From Bacillota bacterium (GTDB taxonomy: Bacteria > Bacillota > Clostridia > Lachnospirales > Lachnospiraceae): a stretch of DNA of 41,998 nt. Under the pieces are notes generated by a model. The model was given only the letters and a program-made list of their open reading frames with translations, made no database searches and had not been told where the DNA came from. Positions 16,621 through 24,201 of this stretch are shown here, one piece after another; position 1 is the stretch's first letter; the number at the start of each line of letters is the position of its first letter. Both the position numbers and the translations under genes were made by a program. The DNA lies in contig JAFAGA010000075.1 in NCBI GenBank assembly GCA_023423045.1, positions 1-41,998 on the forward strand, written 5' to 3'.

Positions 16621-18078
16621 TCACACTCTGAGCCTATTTTTATCGTCACCGGTTGTTAATAAGTTGTAGAAGTCAAAATCCAGCATATTCGCCAAATTCT
16701 CAAGTTCAGCCGTATAGTCGCCTTCTACGATTGCATAATGCTGTGTAACCCCAATTTTTATCAATTGATCAAACAGCTCTTGTGATGTCCCTTTGACAGG
16801 GCGAAACCTCCCATGAGAGTATGACGTGATAAAATGCTCCGACGTCAATGCTTCGATCAATGTGCATACCAGCTTATATCTTCCATTGCATTCCGACAGA
16901 TGCAGCATCGTTTTTATTCCAGCCGGAATAACATACCAGGCAAAGGGAGCCCCGGCATATTTGTAATTTGATTTTGCAAACCTGACATCTTTACCGATTT
17001 TCACCTTTCCGTCTCCGGTATAGTCATTGGGTCCGGCATGACCTGCGACAAAGCAATCCTGCGCCAAATCAATATGAAACGGTTCGATAAAGCTGACACA
17101 GTTTCCGCTGAGTAATTTCAATATATAAGTTGCTAACCCTCCGCCCAAGTCACCCTCGGGTACCACCAGAATGTCTCCTCCGACCGGGGTCGGCAAGAAG
17201 CCCGGCCGAAGTCCTACTTCTGTCAGCAGGACGGGATCAACATCATTTAAAACCAGCATATTGACCCCTGCTTTTCTTGCAAGCCTCTCCAATCCCAGGG
17301 ATGCCCTGACTGACTCTTTGAACTTATCCATTTCTACATCATCAAGCATTTCATAACGGTCCATTAAAACATTGCAATTATTTTTTACATCCTCTTCCTC
17401 TACTGCCCCAATCTCATTCACCAATGCAGCAACTGACAGGAATTTCAATTCCGGACCAATTTTAGTAAAGATCTGATAAGGATCCACATAAGTCGACCAC
17501 ATCACTTCATTATAAGAAGCAAGTAATCCCAGGTAGGATTTTCGAAGCATGGAACGCGCAGCAGCTGCCATAACGAAGCTTTTCGTTTTTTTCATGATCT
17601 CCGGTAAGCTTCCGATGACCGTCTCTGTCATGGGTCTTTGGATCCGTTTTATCGACCCCGATGCCTCCAGAGATCCAACCAATCCCCCCGCACTTAAAAA
17701 TTCAACAAAATCATTCTCAGCGCAGGTATCCTGAAAGGAAATACGATCCCGGGTTTTACATGCAAACAGAATTGGTACCGGGCTCATATCCCTCAGGAAC
17801 CGAATCCATAGAAAATCCTCAGCCCAGCTTAAAAATAATGCAAAAACACAATCTACCTTCTCATTAAAAAATGTATTCATCGCATATTCCAATTCTGCTC
17901 TGCTGTAAATCTGCCCTGTATAGACAGGATTACAAAAGGCTTTCATTTCATGAACATATTCTTCTGCTTCCATTAATTTTCTGTATTCATAAGTACCGTT
18001 CTCAGTATCTGCTCCAAGTTTTCGAAATCGCTCTGTGGCGATGAGAAGGATACCTGCCTTCGCTTTTACTCTATCCAT
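16621..18078 (-). CDS. L-fucose/L-arabinose isomerase-family protein
   Basis: A 485-aa cytosolic protein resembling the shorter L-fucose-isomerase-like enzymes. Candidate metal ligands are the Glu of LVNEIGAVEEED, the Asp of LNDVDPVLLTEVG and the His of VAGHAGPNDYTG, matching the Glu/Asp/His triad of aldose-ketose isomerases of this fold. The likely reaction is ketose/aldose interconversion of a sugar released from the imported glycan; the substrate is not predictable. It is separated from the binding-protein gene by a long hairpin (18112-18158) and followed 24 nt later by the ManA-like gene. Confidence 0.8.
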   Translation of the reverse strand: MDRVKAKAGILLIATERFRKLGADTENGTYEYRKLMEAEEYVHEMKAFCNPVYTGQIYSRAELEYAMNTFFNEKVDCVFALFLSWAEDFLWIRFLRDMSPVPILFACKTRDRISFQDTCAENDFVEFLSAGGLVGSLEASGSIKRIQRPMTETVIGSLPEIMKKTKSFVMAAAARSMLRKSYLGLLASYNEVMWSTYVDPYQIFTKIGPELKFLSVAALVNEIGAVEEEDVKNNCNVLMDRYEMLDDVEMDKFKESVRASLGLERLARKAGVNMLVLNDVDPVLLTEVGLRPGFLPTPVGGDILVVPEGDLGGGLATYILKLLSGNCVSFIEPFHIDLAQDCFVAGHAGPNDYTGDGKVKIGKDVRFAKSNYKYAGAPFAWYVIPAGIKTMLHLSECNGRYKLVCTLIEALTSEHFITSYSHGRFRPVKGTSQELFDQLIKIGVTQHYAIVEGDYTAELENLANMLDFDFYNLLTTGDDKNRLRV

Positions 18079-18111
18079 GCTTACTCCAATCCGACCAAAT
18101 AACGGTATATT

Positions 18112-18158
18112 GCATTCTATAAAGGGACATAACAGGTAATGTCCCCTTATAGGAATGC
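18112..18158 (-). promoter_or_regulatory. Long intercistronic hairpin between binding-protein and isomerase genes
   Basis: GCATTC-TATAA-GGGGACAT, an 8-nt loop and ATGTCCC-TTATA-GAATGC form a stem of about 19 bp with one or two imperfections. It follows the lipoprotein gene stop by 14 nt. With no T-tract it is unlikely to terminate fully. It fits a processing or 3'-stabilising hairpin that would keep binding-protein mRNA more abundant than downstream messages. Confidence 0.7.
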
Positions 18159-18171
18159 TGAGTCATAATCC

Positions 18172-19731
18172 TTATTTATTATTTTGTGCCTTCCAGGCTG
18201 CGGTGGCTTCCTTTTCATATTCCAAGCCGCCTTCTTTGTTCCATCTTTCGATATATTCGTCGTATATAGCCTTCATGTCGCCCTTTGATGTGAGCATTGC
18301 GGCATACATTTCCTTAATAATCTGATCTAAATCCGCTCCGTAATTCGATCTGCTTTCCAATACTTCAATAATGTTTACAGAGGGAAGCATTTCATCATAA
18401 GCCAGTTGGGTTCCCATTCTGCTCTGCTCATTCAAGGTACGGATTTCGCAATTATTGTTGGGCTTCATAAATTCAGCATATACAAAGCCTCCGTTTGCCC
18501 TATGGGTAGCAGAATCGGTATATTCACCCAGATATTCGTATTTACCGGCCGCTTCATCAATCCATTGGAACATTACACCCTCGACACCAAAATATAACAG
18601 TTCATTGCCTTCTTCAGACATGCAGTAATCAGCAACCCGGACAGCAGCTTCAATGTCTTCACAATCCGCAGAAATCAAATATCCCTTATTCACCTTGGCA
18701 AAATTGGAAGCAACTCCATGCTGTCCGCCCGGACCGGCAATAATGCCAAAATCAAAGGTTGGTACGGGATCCTCCGTATAACGGGACGGCATCCAGTTGT
18801 TGGTAGGACCTGCGCACTGAAAGCTCATCGCACCCGCCTGGCCGGTCCAAAGCTTGCCGAACATATCCATCTTTGTTATCGTCGCCCATTCGGGCTCCAC
18901 CAAGCCGTCATCAATCAATTTCTTTATGTAGGTCATTGCCTCTAAAAAGTTTTCATGCTTTACCCAGCTGGTTACCGTTCCGTCGGAAAGCTCAATCGCG
19001 GAAGTAGCCGAGGCAGGGATGCCATAAGCGCCAAAAATCGAATCAAAGGCCAGGAAATCAGCGTTCGCCGCCAACCCGAAGGTATCCTGCTTCCCATTTT
19101 TGTTCGGATCATTATAAGTAAATGCCTGCATTACATTATAGAAGCTTTCCAGGTCCGTAGGCATCTCCATACCAAGGTTTTTCAGCCAGTCGGTTCGTAT
19201 ATTCATATTATTTGCATATGCGACATTACCGTTAGGGATAAGATAAACACCGTCCTTGTTCATTGGACTGGTATAAATAATGTCGCCTACGTTAGCCATG
19301 ATGTTTTTACCGTCTTCTTCGAGATATTCACTGATATCTGCGATCAGACCTGCATCAATATATTCCTGGGCTTCACTTCCTTCCACAAGGAAGATATCCG
19401 GCAGATCGCCGGATGCTACCATGGTACTTCTTTTCGTAGGTGCATCCTTGAAGGGAACATAGATGATTTCTATATCGGTATTTGTTCTTTTTTCCAGCTC
19501 CTGAATGACAGCATTATCACTTTTTGGTGTATTATCACCTTCGATCATGATCGTTATCTTTGCAGGTTTCTTCGTTACCTCATCGTTCTTTTTTTCTGTA
19601 CCAGCTTCTTCCTTCACCGGATCCGAATTTTTCGTCTCCTTTACACCATCGTCATTCTTGGCACAAGCCATCAAAGAAAATAACATAGCTGTAATAACGA
19701 GAATGCTGATTACTTTTTTTAACTCCTTCAT
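18172..19731 (-). CDS. Extracellular sugar-binding lipoprotein of ABC importer (family 1)
   Basis: A 519-aa solute-binding protein anchored in the membrane by a lipid. The signal peptide MKELKKVISILVITAMLFSL ends in the lipobox LMAC (Cys23), followed by a charged linker. The mature part has the LplA/LipO-like pattern (IEIIYVPFKDAPTKRSTMVASGDLPDIF, later WMPSRYT and a basic and aromatic C-terminus). It delivers an oligosaccharide to the two permeases encoded just upstream. It is 72 nt after the second permease gene; a GC-rich stem (19774-19798) lies in that gap. Proteins of this size often bind larger oligosaccharides, but the ligand is unknown. Confidence 0.93.
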   Translation of the reverse strand: MKELKKVISILVITAMLFSLMACAKNDDGVKETKNSDPVKEEAGTEKKNDEVTKKPAKITIMIEGDNTPKSDNAVIQELEKRTNTDIEIIYVPFKDAPTKRSTMVASGDLPDIFLVEGSEAQEYIDAGLIADISEYLEEDGKNIMANVGDIIYTSPMNKDGVYLIPNGNVAYANNMNIRTDWLKNLGMEMPTDLESFYNVMQAFTYNDPNKNGKQDTFGLAANADFLAFDSIFGAYGIPASATSAIELSDGTVTSWVKHENFLEAMTYIKKLIDDGLVEPEWATITKMDMFGKLWTGQAGAMSFQCAGPTNNWMPSRYTEDPVPTFDFGIIAGPGGQHGVASNFAKVNKGYLISADCEDIEAAVRVADYCMSEEGNELLYFGVEGVMFQWIDEAAGKYEYLGEYTDSATHRANGGFVYAEFMKPNNNCEIRTLNEQSRMGTQLAYDEMLPSVNIIEVLESRSNYGADLDQIIKEMYAAMLTSKGDMKAIYDEYIERWNKEGGLEYEKEATAAWKAQNNK

Positions 19732-19803
19732 TACATTTCACCTTCCCTTTACATTTTGTTTTATTAAACATAAGAGCGGTTGGCAGAGCGTGCCGCTCCT
19801 TGT

Positions 19804-20715
19804 TTATCCTTTCACCGCTCCTACAAGAACACCTTTGGTGTAATATTTTTGCAAGATCGGGTAAACGATCAAAACAGGTATTACAGAAACCGCAATCACA
19901 GTCATCTTCATGGTATCCTCCGTAAGTGTTGCAGCAGTGCTCAGATTATTCAAATCACCCAGGGAACCCTTACCTCCTGCAGCACTGATGAGCTGGCGTA
20001 AATACACTTGCAGTAATTGCATTTTTGAATCATTGATATATAAGATACCATCCATATAAGAGTTCCAATTTTCAATTCCATAGAACATCGTAACTGCGGC
20101 CAGCGCAGGCTTTGATAAAGGCAATATAATCTTATAGAATATCTGTAGCACATTTGCTCCGTCCAGAAAAGCGCTTTCCTCCATCGACTGAGGCAGAGAT
20201 TGGAAGAAATTACGCAGAATAAACATATTATAGGCACTCATTGCACCGGGAAGTATGTACACCAAATAGTTATCGATCAACCCCAAATCCTTAACCAGTA
20301 AATAGGTCGGTATCATGCCTCCGCTAAATAACATCGTAAAGAAAATCATCATGGAGAAGAAGCCTCGTCCCCTAAATCTCTGAAGAGATAAGGGATATGC
20401 CGTCAAGGCGCTAAGCATCACACTCAGCAGCGTTCCTAAAAGTGTCTTCATTCCGGTATTTCTAAAAGCGATAAAAATCTGCTCCGTCTTGAATAACAGC
20501 TTATAGGACAGGAAGCTTAACTGCCTCGGATATAAGAATATGCCCCCACCCATGGATGCCTTTGAATCTGAGACCGAATACATCAGTACATGCCAAAAGG
20601 GATAGATCGTGGTGATTACTAATACAGTCAATATAATTCCGATGCCATAGCCCGATATTCTATCACCAATACTTTGCTTCTTCTTCCAATTATTATGTCG
20701 CACTCTTTTACTCAT
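19804..20715 (-). CDS. Carbohydrate ABC transporter permease (LplC/YtcP-like)
   Basis: A 303-aa inner-membrane protein with six predicted membrane segments, starting with IGIILTVLVITTIYPFWHVLMYS. The cytoplasmic EAA loop, ESAFLDGANVLQIFYKIILP, contacts the shared ATPase. It partners the permease encoded 14 nt upstream, in the MalG-type position. AGGAG lies upstream of the ATG. No ATP-binding gene is present in the window, so the importer probably borrows a global MsmX/UgpC-type ATPase encoded elsewhere. Confidence 0.94.
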   Translation of the reverse strand: MSKRVRHNNWKKKQSIGDRISGYGIGIILTVLVITTIYPFWHVLMYSVSDSKASMGGGIFLYPRQLSFLSYKLLFKTEQIFIAFRNTGMKTLLGTLLSVMLSALTAYPLSLQRFRGRGFFSMMIFFTMLFSGGMIPTYLLVKDLGLIDNYLVYILPGAMSAYNMFILRNFFQSLPQSMEESAFLDGANVLQIFYKIILPLSKPALAAVTMFYGIENWNSYMDGILYINDSKMQLLQVYLRQLISAAGGKGSLGDLNNLSTAATLTEDTMKMTVIAVSVIPVLIVYPILQKYYTKGVLVGAVKG

Positions 20716-20729
20716 ACCTTGTCCTTCTC

Positions 20730-21680
20730 CTATACGATTGCACTGTCTCTATCAATCATCTTTGCAACCTTATTCATAATCAACACCAGTATCAATCCGA
20801 TTACGGATTCCAACAGGCCTGCCGCCGATGCTATGCCGAACTTTCTTTGTTCCAATCCAAGACGGTATACATAGGTACTGATAATATCCGCCTTTGAAAT
20901 TACGATATCATTGGAGATTGCAAATATCTGGTCAAACCCCGCATGCATAATGCCTCCGACACGGAAGATCAAAAGTGTAATAATGGTAGGCTTCAAATTC
21001 GACAGTGTAATATGCCACATCTGGCGCCATCTGCCTGCTCCGTCCAAGGCTGCCGCTTCATATTGCTCCGTATCAATTCCTGAAATGGAGGCCAGGTAAA
21101 CGATGGTACCAATACCGGCAGCCTGCCAGATATAGGATATTGTGATTACTTCCCGGAAGGTCTCCTTATTGGTCAGCAGATTAATGAACTCTCCATGATA
21201 ACCAAAGAATGCGGCTACACTTGATACGACACCGGTATTCGGTGAAAAGATTGCTGTCATTAAACCGTAAATTACGATCCATGAGATAAAATTCGGAAGA
21301 ATTACTGCCGTCTGTACTAATTTCTTTAACTTATTTCTTTTTACTTCATTAATCAGCAACGCCAGAATAATGGGTGCCGGAAAACCGAAGAATAATTTAG
21401 ACAAACTGATGATTATATTATTTAAGAATGCACGCTGAAATGCGTTTCGGTGAAACAGATCGGTGAAATTATCAAAACCAATCCACGCTGCGTCCAATAA
21501 GCTTGAGGTGATTTTATAATCCTTAAAAGCAATTGTCAGTCCATACATTGGAATGTATTTAAAAACAACGATGTATAAAATCCCCGGTAAAATCATCAAA
21601 TACAACAGATAATTTCGTTTCACTGTCTTCCATAATTTTCTGTACCACGTTTTCTTGTTGGTGATGACTACATTATTCAT
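20730..21680 (-). CDS. Carbohydrate ABC transporter permease (LplB/YtcQ-partner type)
   Basis: A 316-aa inner-membrane permease, the MalF-type partner. The first membrane segment is YLLYLMILPGILYIVVFKYIP, and the EAA loop reads EQYEAAALDGAGRWRQMWHITLS. It is the first gene of the importer operon, with GGAG 9 nt before the ATG and a perfect consensus promoter about 95 nt upstream flanked by repeated GTAGTATTTATAC motifs. Downstream genes in the same unit are the second permease, lipoprotein, isomerase-like, ManA-like, ROK, cupin and chemoreceptor. Confidence 0.94.
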   Translation of the reverse strand: MNNVVITNKKTWYRKLWKTVKRNYLLYLMILPGILYIVVFKYIPMYGLTIAFKDYKITSSLLDAAWIGFDNFTDLFHRNAFQRAFLNNIIISLSKLFFGFPAPIILALLINEVKRNKLKKLVQTAVILPNFISWIVIYGLMTAIFSPNTGVVSSVAAFFGYHGEFINLLTNKETFREVITISYIWQAAGIGTIVYLASISGIDTEQYEAAALDGAGRWRQMWHITLSNLKPTIITLLIFRVGGIMHAGFDQIFAISNDIVISKADIISTYVYRLGLEQRKFGIASAAGLLESVIGLILVLIMNKVAKMIDRDSAIV

Positions 21681-21739
21681 TCATGTTTCTCCTTTTACAT
21701 AGCTGATTATTCTTGCTGAATAATTTCAATATGTTTTAT

Positions 21740-21752
21740 GTAGTATTTATAC
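21740..21752. promoter_or_regulatory. Operator-like motif, promoter-proximal copy
   Basis: GTAGTATTTATAC, identical over 13 bases to the copy at 21951-21963. It lies about 20-30 nt downstream of the predicted transcription start of the importer operon. A shorter inverted match (ATACTAC) overlaps the -10 at 21777-21783. It is a candidate repressor site. Confidence 0.5.
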
Positions 21753-21774
21753 TTCTTATATTTATTTTATAGTT

Positions 21775-21803
21775 ATTATACTACTTGCATATGTTTATGT
21801 CAA
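21775..21803 (-). promoter_or_regulatory. Consensus sigma-A promoter of the sugar importer operon
   Basis: TTGACA, 17 nt, TATAAT on the minus strand: a perfect match to the vegetative consensus with ideal spacing. Such a strong promoter on a catabolic operon implies tight repression, consistent with the flanking repeated motifs. Confidence 0.85.
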
Positions 21804-21950
21804 TTATATAATAGTAATTTTTTCAAAGGATAATTACGTATTGCACAATATACATCATCATTATTTGACATTGCTTATCAATTATTACTATATACATTAA
21901 TTCATCCGGAATAAAATAAATACGTATCCTCTAAAAATACTTCAAAACAC

Positions 21951-21963
21951 GTAGTATTTATAC
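21951..21963. promoter_or_regulatory. Operator-like motif, promoter-distal copy
   Basis: Second copy of GTAGTATTTATAC, 211 bp from the first (close to 20 helical turns), about 150 bp upstream of the importer promoter. A 10-base match (CGTAGTATTT) also lies upstream of the phosphodiesterase operon at 27088-27097. Confidence 0.5.
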
Positions 21964-22057
21964 AACATTGCAAATAAAGGATGTATGATACGTTCTTTAC
22001 TTAGGAAGCATGGACCAAACGTCAACAATTGAACTTATTGTGAAATATGGATTTGCA

Positions 22058-22108
22058 AAACGGAGCATTTAAAACAATTCGGCAAGTACTGCTTTTTATG
22101 CTCCGTTT
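22058..22108 (-). terminator. Probable terminator of the glycoside hydrolase operon
   Basis: A perfect 11-bp stem AAACGGAGCAT/ATGCTCCGTTT with a 29-nt loop, about 45 nt after the hydrolase stop, followed by only a four-T run. The long loop and short T-run make it a moderate candidate. Confidence 0.5.
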
Positions 22109-22152
22109 CAGCTCCTCTGCCATTACTCATCGGACGGCTGCAGATAGATTAT

Positions 22153-24132
22153 CTATTTATTGGGCTTAAGTAAACAATATACATCGTCACTACCAACAGT
22201 AATCCTCTGTCCTTCTAATTCGATGTTACAGGAGGTATGGCTTTTATTCATAAACACAAGCAGGGTTTCCTCCTGATATTCATACTCGGTCATAATGATA
22301 TTCTCCGGGATGATATTCTCGGGTAAGGAGTAAATTGTATTCACAACAAATTTCCCTTCGTAGAAAAACCTATGGTATCTTTCCTTCAGGTCAATTAACT
22401 TTTTGATATGCCCGGCGTAAGCATTCATTCCATCAATTCCAATGATGCGGCCTCTATAAATGGATACATCAAAGCGATACCCCATAATAAATGCATAATT
22501 CAGCTGCAGCTTATAATCTGGACGTTCATCATGAATAAACCGATTTGTCATAATTGTCTCCGGAAAGGTTCTTAAGTACATTTGCGGAAATACATTCTCT
22601 GCATACCAATTCCCGGGATCACATCCATGATGATAGTCCAGATAAGGAGCGAATATATCAACTGTAGTCTCTGAGCCGAGCGCCTTATCCCCGGTTAACA
22701 GCCCTCTCATTGCCTTGAAATTACCTGCCCGGTACTTCGGATCAAGATCACCGCGGTTTCCATGCTTATGAGTCTTATCAAAGCAAAGCCAGCAATGATG
22801 TCCGCCAATTTGATCATAGAAGATAGAGTCCGGATCAAAGGAAAGCTTCACTTTGCCGTTCTCCAGAAGCTTATCCCGCCATTCCTCCGATGCCTGGCAG
22901 GCTTCTGCGAAGGTTTTATAACCAAAGGTTCGCAGTATGGTACCCCGATTGGCAAACCGGTAATGATCCAGATATTCGTTACCGTCGATATCCTTTCTCG
23001 ATATTTTGAACCCGGTTTCTTTATAAAAATCCGATTTCACATCCATCAATACGCCATTGGTATAAAGTGCGACGCGTCCGCCCATGTCCTGTATTACCTT
23101 GATGGCCTTTCTCAATTCTTCTTCTCCTCCTAAGAGAGGATCCGGCTCGTACAAAGGATATCCGTTATCGAAGCGCCCCTTCCACCAACCGAATACCATG
23201 AGCATATCCAAACCATACTTCAGGCCTTCCTCATACAGGCGCGGTAAATCCTTGTATTTCCAGAACACCTCTCCGTATTGATGCCGCAGGATGATCCTCT
23301 GCCAGCCGGTGAAGTTCTTTACCCATTGAGGCTTATTCGCAGGAGTAAACCAGTGCTCGCGGGCCCAGGTACCATAGATATCCGATCCGTTCCTCCAATC
23401 TCCTTCCTGAAGGCTGATGATATTGTGAGCACAAGACAGCTTCTCTCCTTTTAACGCCAAGGGATAATGGCATATTGTCAGGAGCAGCCTCGGGTCCGTA
23501 TTTCTTGGATTAATTCCTGCATTGAACACGCAGGTTCTCTTCTCCAGGTCGTGGCGGCCAACATATAAAAAGTGCCCTCCGCTTTCCACGCCAAACCAAG
23601 CCATATTGGAGGGCCGGGGATACAGGAGCGGTGACCAGATTTCATGATAATCGGCAGCCATATATTCCGTATGATATTTGCCCAGCTTCATCCATGGGTT
23701 CTCCAGGCGTTCTCCAAGTCCCAGGCTTCGATATAATACATCCCTTTCCCTCTCGGTATCGCAAACGGCCGACAGGTCAAGGAAGGGCAGCTGTAATTCA
23801 TTCACGCGGGCATCATCCTGATTTTCAACCTCTGCCCACATTTCAATCTCTTCCCTTTTACACCGGATATGTATCGTAAGTTTTACTTCATACCTTCTGC
23901 CGGTCTCATCCACCAGGAACTCGTAGAAGATATCACTTCCATCGGCCAGTTCTGAGACCGTACCTGTCTGCGCGGAGGAGGGGATTAGGATCTCCCGGTT
24001 ATAGTCATCATCCATGTGAAGCCTCCAAAAATCCGCATTTTCCGGACCGGATACCGGAAGTCCCTCCGCGGACCAGGTTATACGATTTGCCTGAGAATTC
24101 AGTTTGTAGCCCAGCTTATTCCTCTTTTTCAT
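22153..24132 (-). CDS. Putative glycoside hydrolase (GH36/DUF6259-like TIM barrel)
   Basis: About 659 aa, no signal peptide, so probably cytosolic. It has an N-terminal beta-rich domain (to about residue 245) and then a TIM-barrel region with GH31/GH36-like features: MLMVFGWWKGRFDNGYP, GGRVALYTNG and FDPDSIFYDQIGG, whose Asp (about residue 440) occupies the position of the catalytic nucleophile in such barrels. It ends in a small beta domain. I recognise it most closely as DUF6259-type; this is from memory, and the substrate is unknown. The ATG at 24132 is preceded by AAAGGAG about 11 nt upstream. GTG at 24138 (6 nt spacing) and ATG at 24153 are alternatives. It is in an operon with the other hydrolase and the phosphodiesterase. 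Confidence 0.75.
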   Translation of the reverse strand: MKKRNKLGYKLNSQANRITWSAEGLPVSGPENADFWRLHMDDDYNREILIPSSAQTGTVSELADGSDIFYEFLVDETGRRYEVKLTIHIRCKREEIEMWAEVENQDDARVNELQLPFLDLSAVCDTERERDVLYRSLGLGERLENPWMKLGKYHTEYMAADYHEIWSPLLYPRPSNMAWFGVESGGHFLYVGRHDLEKRTCVFNAGINPRNTDPRLLLTICHYPLALKGEKLSCAHNIISLQEGDWRNGSDIYGTWAREHWFTPANKPQWVKNFTGWQRIILRHQYGEVFWKYKDLPRLYEEGLKYGLDMLMVFGWWKGRFDNGYPLYEPDPLLGGEEELRKAIKVIQDMGGRVALYTNGVLMDVKSDFYKETGFKISRKDIDGNEYLDHYRFANRGTILRTFGYKTFAEACQASEEWRDKLLENGKVKLSFDPDSIFYDQIGGHHCWLCFDKTHKHGNRGDLDPKYRAGNFKAMRGLLTGDKALGSETTVDIFAPYLDYHHGCDPGNWYAENVFPQMYLRTFPETIMTNRFIHDERPDYKLQLNYAFIMGYRFDVSIYRGRIIGIDGMNAYAGHIKKLIDLKERYHRFFYEGKFVVNTIYSLPENIIPENIIMTEYEYQEETLLVFMNKSHTSCNIELEGQRITVGSDDVYCLLKPNK

Positions 24133-24201
24133 TTGCACATATTCTCCTTTCATCCTGTTAAATTCATCCTTCTTCTTAATCGGTATTTCAAATAGGGCTT
24201 C

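Larger units (their letters stand above)
21681..22152. other. 472-bp control region between glycoside hydrolase and importer operons
   Basis: No coding potential is seen. The AT-rich part near 21700-21990 holds the importer promoter and the repeated operator-like motif. Position 22058-22108 holds a perfect 11-bp stem (AAACGGAGCAT..ATGCTCCGTTT) with a 29-nt loop and a short T-run, the likely end signal of the upstream hydrolase operon. Confidence 0.6.
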
